NCBI RefSeq assembly: GCF_018394055.1
Contig: NZ_CP074441.1
Location: forward strand, 310,001 to 374,000
Direction: 5' to 3'
Length of the DNA stretch: 64,000 nt
Origin: Weissella ceti
GTDB lineage: Bacteria > Bacillota > Bacilli > Lactobacillales > Lactobacillaceae
The notes beneath the pieces are model-generated. The model saw only the letters and a program-made list of their open reading frames with translations, had not been told where the DNA came from and did not search any database. Shown one piece after another: positions 7,998-17,439 of this stretch. Made by a program: the position numbers and the translations under genes. Numbering within the stretch: the stretch's first letter is position 1; the number at the start of each line of letters is the position of its first letter.

Positions 7998-8025
7998 TTG
8001 GAATGGGCTAAACTGAGAGTACATT
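7998..8025 (+). promoter_or_regulatory. Probable fhs promoter
   Basis: TTGGAA (7998-8003), 16-base spacer, TACATT (8020-8025), immediately after the terminator. Confidence 0.5.
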
Positions 8026-8051
8026 AAGACCTTAGATGGCGGAGGAATATT

Positions 8052-9713
8052 ATGAAAAGCGATATTCAAATTTCAAAAGAAGCAACGTTATTACCAATTG
8101 ATCAAATTGCACAAAAAGCCGGCCTAACAATGAATGAATGGGAACCTTACGGACGCTCTAAAGCTAAGGTTTGGTTAGATGATGAACGTGAACAAACAGC
8201 AGATATGGGGAAGTTGATTTTAGTGACTTCTATCAATCCAACGCCAGCTGGAGAAGGAAAGTCAACCGTGACCGTTGGGTTAGCAGATGCTATCGCCAAA
8301 GAGCACAACACAATGATTGCTTTACGTGAACCTTCATTAGGCCCTGTTATGGGGCTGAAAGGTGGCGCCACCGGGGGTGGTTACTCACAAGTTATTCCAA
8401 TGGATGAAATTAACTTACATTTTACAGGGGACTTCCATGCCTTAACTAGCGCGCATAATACGTTAGCGGCATTGATTGATAATCATCTATATCAAGGCAA
8501 TGAACTACGTCTAGATCCTCGTCGCGTTCTATGGAAGCGCGCCTTAGACGTTAATGATCGTGCTTTGCGTAATATTACAATTGGTCTTGGTGGACCAACC
8601 AGTGGTGTTCCGCGTGAAGATGGGTTTGATATTACGGTTGCGTCAGAATTGATGGCTATTTTGACGCTATCTAAGACATTAGATGAATTACAAGCACGAA
8701 TTAACAAAATTGTGATTGGTTATACGTATGATAAAGAACCAATCACAGTTAAGGAGTTGGGGGTTGGTGGTGCGTTAACAGCATTACTAAAGGATGCCTT
8801 GAAGCCTAATTTGGTGCAAACAATTGCGCACACGCCAACGCTTATTCATGGCGGCCCATTTGCCAATATTGCACAAGGAACGAATTCAATTTTGGCCACA
8901 CGAACGGCGTTGAAGCTGGCCGATTATGTTGTGACCGAAGCTGGTTTTGGTGCAGACTTGGGTGCAGAAAAATTCCTAGATATCAAAGTGCCTTTGCTAG
9001 AGAAGCATCCTGATACGATTGTGATTGTTGCAACAATTCGTGCCTTGAAGATGCATGGTGGTTTGGCTAAAAGTGAATTGACAACCCCTGACTTGGCAGC
9101 GCTAGAAAATGGATTAGCCAACCTAGGACAACATATTAAGAGTATGAAGCGTTATGGTGTGCCAGTTGTGGTAGCCATTAATCAATTTACTGCCGATACA
9201 GATGCTGAAATGAAGTTAGTTAAAGAATATGTGGCACAATTTGATGTTCAAGCGCATGTCGCTGATGTTTGGGGACAAGGCGGGGATGGCGCCACTGAAC
9301 TAGCGTCCGCAGTTGTTAAGGCAACCAATCAACCAGCTGACTACACACCGTTGTATGCTCGTGATGCACCAGCTGAAGAAAAATTACAAACAATTGTTGA
9401 AACCATTTATGGTGGTGCGAATGTTGAATTATCAACGAAAGCGCAACGTCAATTGAAAGACTTTGCCAAGTATGGTTGGGATAAATTACCGATTGTTGTT
9501 GCTAAGACGCAATATTCATTGTCAGATGATGCTAATCGTTTAGGTGCCCCAAAGGATTTTACAGTTCATGTTCGTGAATTTGTTCCTAAGTTAGGTGCCG
9601 GTTTCTTGGTGGCATTAACAGGAAATATTCTAACAATGCCAGGATTACCAAGTGATCCAGCTGCAAACCATATTTCAGTTGATGCACATGGTGAAATTGA
9701 CGGTATTTTCTAA
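8052..9713 (+). CDS. fhs: Formate-tetrahydrofolate ligase
   Basis: 553 residues, full length for the family. It makes 10-formyl-THF from formate, THF and ATP, feeding purine synthesis and formyl-Met-tRNA. The nucleotide loop is TPAGEGKST (64-72), followed by the family block [22 protein letters not shown] at about 98-119 and the late segment [17 protein letters not shown] precedes the ATG by seven bases. It stands alone between two terminators. It links functionally to fmt further along the window, which consumes the product. Confidence 0.97.
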   Translation: MKSDIQISKEATLLPIDQIAQKAGLTMNEWEPYGRSKAKVWLDDEREQTADMGKLILVTSINPTPAGEGKSTVTVGLADAIAKEHNTMIALREPSLGPVMGLKGGATGGGYSQVIPMDEINLHFTGDFHALTSAHNTLAALIDNHLYQGNELRLDPRRVLWKRALDVNDRALRNITIGLGGPTSGVPREDGFDITVASELMAILTLSKTLDELQARINKIVIGYTYDKEPITVKELGVGGALTALLKDALKPNLVQTIAHTPTLIHGGPFANIAQGTNSILATRTALKLADYVVTEAGFGADLGAEKFLDIKVPLLEKHPDTIVIVATIRALKMHGGLAKSELTTPDLAALENGLANLGQHIKSMKRYGVPVVVAINQFTADTDAEMKLVKEYVAQFDVQAHVADVWGQGGDGATELASAVVKATNQPADYTPLYARDAPAEEKLQTIVETIYGGANVELSTKAQRQLKDFAKYGWDKLPIVVAKTQYSLSDDANRLGAPKDFTVHVREFVPKLGAGFLVALTGNILTMPGLPSDPAANHISVDAHGEIDGIF

Positions 9714-9790
9714 GCAATTGTCAGCCGAATTGACTTTGAGCTAAACAATTAATTGATTTAAAATAAGACTGTTTTAACGATGACATAAAT

Positions 9791-9846
9791 AAAAGACCTC
9801 GTAGAATCTGGCCGGTTAAGTAATCGACAATTCTATGAGGTCTTTT
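9791..9846. terminator. Bidirectional terminator between fhs and the PAP2-like gene
   Basis: AAAAGACCTCGTAGAAT pairs ATTCTATGAGGTCTTTT (one mismatch), with A and T tracts on both sides. Confidence 0.85.
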
Positions 9847-9884
9847 ATTTATTAGAATGGTTTAACGATGATTAGTCGCGTGAA

Positions 9885-10538
9885 TTAGTACCAAGAATTG
9901 TAGAAAACAGGCATTTTAATGGCAATGGGGACGTAACGAACATACAGCATTTCACTAGCCTCCAACCACATTACTGCTAAAAACCAGCCAGCTAAAATAT
10001 CACTAAAAGCAACATTTGGTTGGAAAAGGCTGTACAACATCGTGATAAGCCAAGCCACAACCCAAAAGCTTGCTAATCCCCAACGCCAACGCTTACGTAG
10101 GATTGTTAATTCTGGTTGTATAAAAATAACCCAGTAAGAATAAATCAAAGTAACCCAAAAAGGAGCATGAGCTGGATAAGTTAAGCTTAATCCTGCAACG
10201 TGATGAGGGATGATTAAGTTAACTAACGAAAGTACAATGAATCCAGCAGCGCTTGTAAAACCAATCCAAGCGGCAGGAATTTTGAACTTAAATCCCCACA
10301 AAAAGAATGCCATGAGGAAGATAACGATAAAGGCAAGGAACCCAGTATTAAAACTGTAAATGATGTTGAATAAAAAATTGATCAATTTAGGTAGCATTTT
10401 TGTGTTCAACTGTGCGGTAACTGTGTCAAGTAAACTAATCCAAGGATTGTGGAACAACATAAAAAGCGTCAAACTAACAAAGCTGAACGCGCTCAGGCCT
10501 AATAGCCATTTTTGTGTTTGTAAGTTACGAATGATCAT
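9885..10538 (-). CDS. PAP2-like polytopic membrane protein lacking catalytic residues
   Basis: 217 residues with six predicted helices in PAP2-phosphatase arrangement. The third phosphatase motif, normally SRxxxxxHxxxD, aligns with YSLFQPNVAFSDILAGWFL near the C-terminus: only SD-LAGW survives, while Ser, Arg and the nucleophile-assisting His are Y, S and V. The second motif PSGH is reduced to PAHA. The protein is thus probably not an active lipid or undecaprenyl-pyrophosphate phosphatase; it could bind lipid or be a relic. GGGAG lies nine bases before the ATG. No obvious operon partner. Confidence 0.65.
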   Translation of the reverse strand: MIIRNLQTQKWLLGLSAFSFVSLTLFMLFHNPWISLLDTVTAQLNTKMLPKLINFLFNIIYSFNTGFLAFIVIFLMAFFLWGFKFKIPAAWIGFTSAAGFIVLSLVNLIIPHHVAGLSLTYPAHAPFWVTLIYSYWVIFIQPELTILRKRWRWGLASFWVVAWLITMLYSLFQPNVAFSDILAGWFLAVMWLEASEMLYVRYVPIAIKMPVFYNSWY

Positions 10539-10640
10539 GACTAACTCCCTAACGAATAGTAATTATATTTAGTTTAAACCATTAAAGGGGTTTATAATTA
10601 AAAATACAGAGTTTATTAAACACTTTTTGAGGGAGAAATT

Positions 10641-11480
10641 ATGATTGAACAATTAATTATCATGTTAATCACAGGAATCGCAGCAGGGATTTTTGGGTCT
10701 TTGTTGGGATTAGGCGGTGGCATGATTGTGACGCCAATTTTAACTGTTTTTCTGGGAGTTGATATAAAAACGGCGATTGGAGCTAGTATTATTGCAGTTA
10801 TTGCGACTAGTTCAGGATCAGCGATTGCCTTTTTGAAGGACGACATCGTGAACTTACGTGTTGCAATGTTTCTGGAAATATTTACAACTATCGGAGCGTT
10901 GTTAGGGGCAATTCTTTCTGGATATATGAAGGCGACATGGTTGTTCTTTTTATTTGGAGCCTTATTACTCTTCCAAGTCTGGAACATGATTAATAAAATT
11001 CGACATCCAAATACAGATGCCATTTTAAATCGTAAAGATCCTATTGCAACTAAATTGCAGTTAAATGGTGCTTATTATGATAAACAACAAAAAGAAACAA
11101 TCACCTATACTTTGGAACACGTACCAGCTGGATCAAGTGTTATGTTTGGGGCAGGGATTGCATCTGGTTTGTTGGGGATTGGATCCGGTGCGTTTAAAGT
11201 AATGGCAATGGATGGTGTGATGAAAATGCCACTAAAACCATCATCTGCTACATCTAATGTGATGATGGGAGTTACGGCAGCTGCCTCAGCTTTAGTATAT
11301 TTCTTCAATGGTTTGTTACAACCCTTGATTGCAGTGCCCATGGCATTAGGTGTGGTTGCAGGTGCTGCAGTTGGGTCACGCTTGATGCAATATTTACCAG
11401 CCAAGCTGTTGCGTTATATTTTTGTGCCGGTTGTCTTAATCATGGCGATTCAATTATTAATGAAGGGATTCGGTCTATAA
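10641..11480 (+). CDS. TauE/SafE-family membrane transporter
   Basis: 279 residues with about eight helices in two repeats, each opening with a glycine-rich helix (GIAAGIFGSLLGLGGGMIVTP near 15-35, GIASGLLGIGSGAFKV near 172-187). The family exports or imports small sulfur-containing or organic anions (sulfite, sulfoacetate, taurine-related); the substrate here cannot be read. A TATAAT at 10593-10598 and GAGGGAG before the ATG are visible. The next gene is DUF1634, the standard partner of this subfamily, two bases downstream. Confidence 0.9.
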   Translation: MIEQLIIMLITGIAAGIFGSLLGLGGGMIVTPILTVFLGVDIKTAIGASIIAVIATSSGSAIAFLKDDIVNLRVAMFLEIFTTIGALLGAILSGYMKATWLFFLFGALLLFQVWNMINKIRHPNTDAILNRKDPIATKLQLNGAYYDKQQKETITYTLEHVPAGSSVMFGAGIASGLLGIGSGAFKVMAMDGVMKMPLKPSSATSNVMMGVTAAASALVYFFNGLLQPLIAVPMALGVVAGAAVGSRLMQYLPAKLLRYIFVPVVLIMAIQLLMKGFGL

Positions 11481-11482
11481 TA

Positions 11483-11833
11483 ATGAAAGAAACACAAGAA
11501 TCTTTACAATTAATGGAAAAGCGAATTGCAGTTATCATGCGAATTGGTGTGGGGATTGCAATGACGCTGATGATTATTGGTTTGGTTATGTTCTTATGGC
11601 AACCAATTACGTTTACCGATACCTCCGTTTCAGCAATTTGGATAAATATGTGGCAAGGTAATGGTGTGGCATGGATGATGATGGGGTTGTTTGTTTTAAT
11701 TCTAACGCCCGTGTTACGAGTTATCAGTACAATTGTTTATTTTATGCACGCAAAGGATGTAACATACACGATTATTACGACAATTGTATTGTTAATTTTG
11801 ATTATTGGTATGTTTTATGGCGCAATGCATTAA
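11483..11833 (+). CDS. DUF1634 membrane protein
   Basis: 116 residues with three predicted membrane helices (about 20-42, 57-77, 92-113) and the DUF1634 features MEKRIAVIMRIGV near the start and GLFVLILTPVLRV in the middle. Genes of this family nearly always follow a TauE/SafE gene, as here with a two-base gap, so it is most likely an accessory subunit of that transporter. Biochemical function is not known. Confidence 0.85.
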   Translation: MKETQESLQLMEKRIAVIMRIGVGIAMTLMIIGLVMFLWQPITFTDTSVSAIWINMWQGNGVAWMMMGLFVLILTPVLRVISTIVYFMHAKDVTYTIITTIVLLILIIGMFYGAMH

Positions 11834-11835
11834 GG

Positions 11836-11865
11836 TTGACTTTAGTTCAAGAGCCATGCTATATT
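11836..11865 (+). promoter_or_regulatory. Promoter of the lysine-riboswitch transcript
   Basis: TTGACT (11836-11841), 18-base spacer, TATATT (11860-11865) with an upstream TG, giving an extended -10. Confidence 0.75.
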
Positions 11866-11879
11866 CAGTATTGTAAATA

Positions 11880-12102
11880 AATGAATAGAGGTTGCAGTCA
11901 ACAAGAGTAATCGATCAAACCGGTGGGTAATGCGATTGATGAAAGGGGCGATTGCCGAAATGACAACATGACAATGTTGTTCGTTGGTCCAAACATTAAC
12001 AGTGGTTGGATTGTCGCAAGAAATTGCGGAGCGCTATCGATGATATACTATAGGAATGAAACCCTTAGTTTATGCGCTTTTGTATAGACTAAGGGCTTTT
12101 TT
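11880..12102 (+). promoter_or_regulatory. Lysine riboswitch (L-box) with terminator
   Basis: The conserved core pieces appear in order: AGAGGTTGCAG (11886-11896), AAGAGTA (11903-11909), GAAAGGGGCGATTGCCGAA (11940-11958), the TTGGTCC segment near 11985-11991, TTGTCGCAAGAAATTGCGG and the closing GGAGCGCTATC (12028-12038). A following stem, CCCTTAGT (12062-12069) with ACTAAGGG (12088-12095) and a T run, is the expression-platform terminator. Binding of lysine should stop transcription before the permease gene. Exact helix boundaries were not computed. Confidence 0.9.
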
Positions 12103-12148
12103 ATTAGCTTATTGGGACAGTGCCTCACATAAAATGGAGGGAAGAAAG

Positions 12149-13621
12149 ATGGAAGAACAAGTAAACAATGGCGAGCTAAAGCGTACGCTTAAGACACGTC
12201 ATCTATCAATGATTGCACTTGGTGGAACGATCGGAACAGGATTGTTTGTGGCATCAGGAGCAACAATTTCTCAGGCTGGCCCATTAGGTGCCTTAGCAGC
12301 TTATGCCATCACAGGGGTCATGGTTTACTTCTTAATGACAAGTCTAGGGGAAATGGCGACGTATATGCCAGTATCTGGCTCATTTTCAACTTATGCCGAT
12401 CGTTTTGTTGATCCAGCGTTTGGATTTGCGATGGGGTGGAACTTTTGGTTGAATTGGACGGTCACAGTAGCCGTAGAAGCGGCAACTGTGGGTGTGGTCA
12501 TGCGTTATTGGTTCCCGGATATTCCGACTATCATTTGGTCTATTGGTGTTTTGGTCTTAATCATTGCGATTAACTTGCTTTCAACAAAAGCTTTTGGTGA
12601 AGCTGAATTCATGATGGCATTAATTAAAGTTATTGCGGTGCTAGTATTTTTGGCTGTTGGATTTGCCATGATTTTGGGAATTATGACATACAAGCCAGAT
12701 GTTACCCACAATTTGAGTGCCGGATCACATGGATTTGTTAATGGTTGGAATGGTATCTTGGCCGTGCTAATGGTTGCAGGATTCTCATTCCAAGGAACTG
12801 AATTCGTTGGAATTACAGCGGGTGAATCTGAGACACCAGAGACATCAGTTCCCAAAGCAATTAAGCAAGTCTTTTGGCGAATTCTACTATTCTATATCCT
12901 ATCAATCTTTGTTATTGGATCTGTGATTTATTACACAGACTCTTCATTATTAAATGCGAGTGAAAGTAATGTTGCTGTATCACCCTTTACTTTAGTATTT
13001 GAACGTGCCGGATTAGCAGGGGCTGCATCTATTATGAACGCAGTTATTTTGACATCAGTTATCTCAGCCGCTAACTCAGGTTTGTACACATCGTCACGAA
13101 TGCTTTACTCAATGTCTCGTGAAGGGATTGCCCCTAAGTTCTTTGGTAAGTTAAATGTTGGGACAGGAATTCCTGTGCCTGCTTTGATCGCAACGGTATT
13201 CGTTAGTTTGTTGGTGTTCCTAACAAGTGTTGTAGGCGAGCACGTTTACTTATACCTTGTGGCAGCATCAGGTTTGACTGGTTTCATTACGTGGATTGGA
13301 ATCGCTATTTGTGATTATCGTTTCCGCCGTGCTTTTAAAGCACAAGGCCATGACATCTCAGAATTGCACTATCATGCGAAGTGGTTCCCATTAGGACCAA
13401 TCTTGGCACTGGTTATGTCTGTAATCATTGTCATGGGACAAGATGTTGCTTCATTCCAAGGAGCAATTAGCGAATGGAATTGGCAAGCAATCATCACGAC
13501 TTATGCAGCTATTCCAATTTTCCTTGCTTTGTATTTCGGATATAAGGTGAAATATCGAACAAAGTTGCGTCCTTTGACAGAAGTTGATTTAGAAACTGAC
13601 GCACGTCCATTTAAAAAATAA
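12149..13621 (+). CDS. lysP: Amino acid permease, probably lysine-specific LysP
   Basis: 490 residues of the amino acid-polyamine-organocation superfamily, twelve predicted helices, with the substrate-backbone motif IALGGTIGTGLFVASG near residues 22-37. Start 12149 is set by GGAGGGAAG six bases upstream; an in-frame opening at 12056 lies inside the terminator of the riboswitch. Lysine specificity is inferred from the lysine riboswitch directly upstream and resemblance to LysP-type permeases (proton symport). Monocistronic, with its own terminator. Confidence 0.92.
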   Translation: MEEQVNNGELKRTLKTRHLSMIALGGTIGTGLFVASGATISQAGPLGALAAYAITGVMVYFLMTSLGEMATYMPVSGSFSTYADRFVDPAFGFAMGWNFWLNWTVTVAVEAATVGVVMRYWFPDIPTIIWSIGVLVLIIAINLLSTKAFGEAEFMMALIKVIAVLVFLAVGFAMILGIMTYKPDVTHNLSAGSHGFVNGWNGILAVLMVAGFSFQGTEFVGITAGESETPETSVPKAIKQVFWRILLFYILSIFVIGSVIYYTDSSLLNASESNVAVSPFTLVFERAGLAGAASIMNAVILTSVISAANSGLYTSSRMLYSMSREGIAPKFFGKLNVGTGIPVPALIATVFVSLLVFLTSVVGEHVYLYLVAASGLTGFITWIGIAICDYRFRRAFKAQGHDISELHYHAKWFPLGPILALVMSVIIVMGQDVASFQGAISEWNWQAIITTYAAIPIFLALYFGYKVKYRTKLRPLTEVDLETDARPFKK

Positions 13622-13631
13622 TAAAAATAAG

Positions 13632-13662
13632 CACCTTTCCAGCCGGAAAGGTGTTTAATTTT
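13632..13662 (+). terminator. Intrinsic terminator after lysP
   Basis: CACCTTTCC / GGAAAGGTG stem with AGCC loop, followed by a T-rich stretch. Confidence 0.85.
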
Positions 13663-13802
13663 TTAAACAAAAAAATACGAAAAAATTGTAAGGGGTTACA
13701 TTCTAAAAACCTTGTGATTGCCTGTATTAAAACGTTTCGAACTGGTGTACAATAGGTTTTAGTTAATACTAGAAATTGAACCAAAAAGGAGATTTTTCAA
13801 AG

Positions 13803-15224
13803 ATGAAAAAGACGAAAATTGTTGCAACCCTTGGCCCTGCCAGTTCTGATGTCGAAACGATTGCTAAGCTTGTAGAAGCTGGTGCAAACGTTGCACGTAT
13901 GAACTTTTCACACGGTGATCACGAAGAACACCTAGGACGTATGAACGCTGTCCACGAAGCTGAAAAGATGACTGGTAAGACTGTTGGTATCTTGTTGGAT
14001 ACTAAGGGTGCCGAAATTCGTACTACTGTTCAAGAAACAGGAAAGATCGAATTCAACATTGGTGATGTGGTACGTATTTCAATGGATTCTTCACTAGAAG
14101 GAACTAAGGAAAAGGTTGCCGTAACTTACGCTGGATTGTTCGATGACGTTCAAGTTGGTGGACACGTATTGTTTGACGACGGTAAGTTGGACATGGTCAT
14201 CACTGAAAAGGATGACGCAACTCGCGAATTGGTTACTGAAGTACAAAACCACGGTTGGCTTGGTTCACGTAAGGGTGTTAACGCACCTGGTGTATCAATC
14301 AACTTGCCTGGTATCACTGAAAAGGATGCTGAAGACATTCGTTTCAGTTTGAACGCAGGAATCCAATACATCGCCGCTTCATTCGTACGTAAGGCTGCGG
14401 ACGTTTTGGACATTCGCGAATTGTTGAAGGCTGCTGGTAAGGAAGAAGTAATGATCTTCCCTAAGATCGAATCTCAAGAAGGTATCGACAATTTCGCCGA
14501 AATCTTGGAAGTTTCTGATGGTTTGATGATTGCTCGTGGAGACATGGGTGTTGAAATTCCAGCCGAAAACGTGCCTTTGGTACAAAAGAAGTTGATCCGC
14601 ATGATGAACAACGCTGGAAAGCCTGTTATCACTGCGACTGACATGTTGGACTCAATGCAAGAAAACCCACGTCCTACACGTGCGGAAGCATCCGACGTTG
14701 CCAACGCCGTATTTGACGGAACTGACGCAACTATGTTGTCAGGTGAATCAGCTAACGGTGCATACCCAGTTGAAGCTGTTGCTACTATGGCACGCATCAA
14801 CGAAAAGGCTGAATCAGCTTTGGCAATCAACGGTCGTCACTCAGCTGACTTCGAAATTGACAACGTAACAGAAACTGTTGCTGCATCAGTTGCGAAGGCT
14901 GCTAACTCATTGAACGTTAAGGCTATCGTTGCCGCAACTAACTCTGGTTACACAGCTAAGTTGATCTCAAAGTACCGTCCAAACGCTGACATCTTGGCTA
15001 TGACATTTACTGAAGAAGTACAACGTTCATTGACAATTTACTGGGGTGTTCAACCAGTTATTGCAGAACCAGTTGCAACTACTGACGAAATGATCGAATC
15101 AGCTAAGAAGACTGCTCTTGAATCAGGATTGGCAGAAAAGGGTGACACAATCATCGTTACTGCTGGTATTCCTGTTACAACTTCAGGAACAACTAACTTG
15201 ATGACTATCGTTACAATCGACTAA
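13803..15224 (+). CDS. pyk: Pyruvate kinase
   Basis: 473 residues, making ATP and pyruvate from PEP and ADP. The active-site signature MIFPKIES gives K221 and E223; ARGDMGVEIP and TDMLDSMQ follow. The length matches enzymes without the extra PEP-utiliser-like C-terminal domain found in Bacillus and many lactobacilli. AAAGGAG lies eleven bases before 13803, which is preferred over an in-frame ATG at 13776. Codon use is that of a highly expressed gene (AAG, GAA, AAC). There is no pfkA next to it, unlike homofermentative relatives. Confidence 0.97.
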   Translation: MKKTKIVATLGPASSDVETIAKLVEAGANVARMNFSHGDHEEHLGRMNAVHEAEKMTGKTVGILLDTKGAEIRTTVQETGKIEFNIGDVVRISMDSSLEGTKEKVAVTYAGLFDDVQVGGHVLFDDGKLDMVITEKDDATRELVTEVQNHGWLGSRKGVNAPGVSINLPGITEKDAEDIRFSLNAGIQYIAASFVRKAADVLDIRELLKAAGKEEVMIFPKIESQEGIDNFAEILEVSDGLMIARGDMGVEIPAENVPLVQKKLIRMMNNAGKPVITATDMLDSMQENPRPTRAEASDVANAVFDGTDATMLSGESANGAYPVEAVATMARINEKAESALAINGRHSADFEIDNVTETVAASVAKAANSLNVKAIVAATNSGYTAKLISKYRPNADILAMTFTEEVQRSLTIYWGVQPVIAEPVATTDEMIESAKKTALESGLAEKGDTIIVTAGIPVTTSGTTNLMTIVTID

Positions 15225-15240
15225 TTATCAAGCTATATAA

Positions 15241-15272
15241 AAACCACCTAACTTTGGTTAGGTGGTTTTTTG
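15241..15272 (+). terminator. Intrinsic terminator after pyk
   Basis: AACCACCTAAC / GTTAGGTGGTT stem, TTTG loop, T6. Confidence 0.92.
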
Positions 15273-15332
15273 TATGTCTTATTCGTGCTAAGATAGTAGC
15301 AATTAAAACAACCGAAAAAGAGGATGAAATCC

Positions 15333-16283
15333 ATGAATTGGCAAGAAGTAACAGTGACAACACAATCTGAATCTGTTGAAGCAATTAGTAATATTTTGAT
15401 GGAAGCGGGTGCAGAAGGTATTCAAATTGAAGATGCAGCTGACAAGGATAATTACGAACCAGCTGATGAAACAGTTTGGGTGGAATGGGACAAGCTTGAT
15501 CGCTTAGAATCTGGCGCAGTAGTATCAGGATTCTTCCCTGGTGACATCCAAGTGCGTGAAATGTTGGATGAACTACGCGTTAAGGTATTGGGATTAGCTG
15601 AATTTGGTTTAGATCCTCTACCTGGGACTGTTCAAATGGCGGATGTTAAAGATGAAGATTGGGCGACTGAATGGCAAAAATACTATCATCCAGTACGTAT
15701 CACGCGTGATCTAACTGTTGTGCCTAAGTGGGAAAAGTACGAAGTTACAAATGCAGACGAAAAGTTGATTGTCTTGGATCCAGGTCTAGCCTTTGGAACT
15801 GGAACACATCCAACAACACGTTTGATGTTGCAAGCGCTAACATTTGTGATGCGTGGTAATGAACGTGTCTTGGACGTTGGTACTGGATCAGGTGTTTTGG
15901 CCATTGCAGCCAAGCATTTAGGTGCTGATTACGTCTTGGGAACGGATATTGATGAAGTTGCAGTTCGTTCAGCGCAAGGGAACTTGGACTTGAACCCAGT
16001 TGCTGAAGACATTGACGTACAAGTTAGTGATCTATTGAAGGATGTTGAAGAAAAAGACTTTAATGTGGTAATTGCCAACATGTTGTCAGAAGTCTTGTTC
16101 CCATTGATTCCAACATTGCCAGAAGTATTGCTACCAGGTGGTACATTGTTGTTGTCAGGAATTTACGAAGATAAGATTGAAGCGATTAAGGAATTGTTGA
16201 TTGCACAAAATTATACAATCGATGAAATCTTGCAAGCCGGACCGTGGTTTGGTGTGATTGCACGTCGCTCAGTGGAGGGTTAA
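15333..16283 (+). CDS. prmA: Ribosomal protein L11 methyltransferase
   Basis: 316 residues. An N-terminal L11-recognition domain precedes a Rossmann SAM domain with DPGLAFGTGTHPTTRLML and the SAM loop LDVGTGSGVLAIAA; NMLSEVL marks the catalytic region. It methylates lysines and the N-terminus of ribosomal protein L11. The start 15333 is preferred to 15324 because AGAGG sits too close to the latter. It ends one base before rsmE, a conserved pairing of two ribosome-modification genes. Confidence 0.95.
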   Translation: MNWQEVTVTTQSESVEAISNILMEAGAEGIQIEDAADKDNYEPADETVWVEWDKLDRLESGAVVSGFFPGDIQVREMLDELRVKVLGLAEFGLDPLPGTVQMADVKDEDWATEWQKYYHPVRITRDLTVVPKWEKYEVTNADEKLIVLDPGLAFGTGTHPTTRLMLQALTFVMRGNERVLDVGTGSGVLAIAAKHLGADYVLGTDIDEVAVRSAQGNLDLNPVAEDIDVQVSDLLKDVEEKDFNVVIANMLSEVLFPLIPTLPEVLLPGGTLLLSGIYEDKIEAIKELLIAQNYTIDEILQAGPWFGVIARRSVEG

Positions 16284-16284
16284 C

Positions 16285-17025
16285 ATGCAACGCTATTTTT
16301 TGACGGAAGAACCAGCGGATCAACGCTTTGTTTTGCCAGAAGATATTGCACATCATTTCATGACAGTTTTACGTGGTGAAGTTGATTCGCAAGCTGAATT
16401 TGTTTTACCTGATCGCCAGCGTGTTGTCATTGCAAAAGTTGTTTCTGTTGATGGTGAACAAACCACGATGGAGATTGTCTCTGAACGCCAAAGTGATGTT
16501 GAATTACCAGTGGATGTGACTTTAGTATTAGGTCTAACTAAGGGTGATAAACCCGAATTGGTGGTTCAAAAAGCAACAGAATTAGGGGTTACAAACATTG
16601 TGTTTGTTGAAACAGCTTGGTCTGTTGTGCGTTGGGGCATGAAAGTTGATAAGAAGTTAGCCCGTTTGAATAAAATTGCTCAAGCAGCTGCAGAACAAAG
16701 TCACCGTTTGCACATTCCGGAAGTGACGTATGTGCCAAAGATTTCAGCATTAGAATTGCCAGAAGGTGAACGTATTGTCGCTTGGGAAGAAAGTGCGAAA
16801 CAAGGTGAGGCAAGCCAACTAGTTAAATCATTACAAGGTTTAAAAGCGGGTAGCCATTTAACAGCATTGGTTGGACCTGAAGGTGGTTTGTCACCTGAAG
16901 AAATGACGGAATTAGCGGCATTAAACTTTAAGCCAGCTGGATTGGGACCACGTATTTTACGTGCTGAAACGGCGCCCTTATATATCTTGAGTACCGTAAG
17001 CTTTGCGCTAGAACTAGAGCGCTAA
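16285..17025 (+). CDS. rsmE: 16S rRNA m3U1498 methyltransferase
   Basis: 246 residues of the SPOUT (knotted) methyltransferase fold with an N-terminal PUA-like domain. The SAM-binding knot reads GPEGGLSPEE and LGPRILRAETAPLY near the C-terminus. It methylates N3 of U1498 in the decoding region of 16S rRNA. GGAGGG five bases before 16285 fixes the start; an earlier ATG at 16258 overlaps prmA. Cotranscribed with prmA and ended by a strong terminator. Confidence 0.95.
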   Translation: MQRYFLTEEPADQRFVLPEDIAHHFMTVLRGEVDSQAEFVLPDRQRVVIAKVVSVDGEQTTMEIVSERQSDVELPVDVTLVLGLTKGDKPELVVQKATELGVTNIVFVETAWSVVRWGMKVDKKLARLNKIAQAAAEQSHRLHIPEVTYVPKISALELPEGERIVAWEESAKQGEASQLVKSLQGLKAGSHLTALVGPEGGLSPEEMTELAALNFKPAGLGPRILRAETAPLYILSTVSFALELER

Positions 17026-17040
17026 ATTACAGAATAAGAA

Positions 17041-17070
17041 GACGTTATCAATTGATAACGTCTTTTTTTT
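17041..17070 (+). terminator. Intrinsic terminator after rsmE
   Basis: GACGTTATC / GATAACGTC stem, AATT loop, T8. Confidence 0.93.
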
Positions 17071-17439
17071 GTATATTTGAAATTTCATTAGATATGATTG
17101 AGTATTCTTAACAAATAACAGGGTTTATTTAAGGTTTTATCTCCCACCAAGGAAACTGATGGGCTGAAATACGCCGTTTAAAAGGGTTTTAAAGGAGTTG
17201 TTAAGCTTTTTCTCTACTCTAAAGAAAATCTTAATAATTCTTAAGGAATTGAGTGGAAAGCCGATATGACGGGCTTTATCAAGTGGTATACAGATGACAC
17301 ATTGTGGTGGGTGGTGGGGAGTGGTGGTAGAAAGTGGTAGAAAGTGGAGGAATGTGGTAAATTATTACTATTGAAACATGAGAAAGAGTAGCATTGGGAT
17401 CAAACTGTTATCACTGACTTTGAAAGGGGGACTTGGGCG
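17071..17439 (+). other. Long non-coding leader upstream of the dcw cluster
   Basis: About 370 bases without a credible gene. It contains a CCCA...TGGG inverted repeat near 17143-17163, a hairpin AAAGCC (17257-17262) with GGCTTT (17272-17277), the GTGG operator array and a weak -10-like TACTAT at 17366-17371. No match to a riboswitch class was recognised. A long untranslated leader or a second upstream promoter is likely. Confidence 0.6.
17304..17357 (+). promoter_or_regulatory. Predicted MraZ operator: six GTGG boxes at exact 10-bp spacing
   Basis: GTGG starts at 17304, 17314, 17324, 17334, 17344 and 17354, one helical turn apart. MraZ proteins are known to bind short G-rich direct repeats upstream of their own gene; six in phase would suit an oligomeric MraZ ring contacting one face of DNA. 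Confidence 0.75.

Noticed and set aside
12056-12148. Upstream extension of lysP
   Set aside because: The segment is the riboswitch terminator hairpin and has no ribosome-binding site.
13727-13740. cre (CcpA) site upstream of pyk around AAACGTTT
   Set aside because: Core looks suggestive, but three of the conserved consensus positions are wrong, so it is not supported.
17304-17357. Short CRISPR-like or satellite repeat
   Set aside because: Units are only 10 bp, G-rich and placed at an mraZ promoter, which fits an operator and not a CRISPR array.
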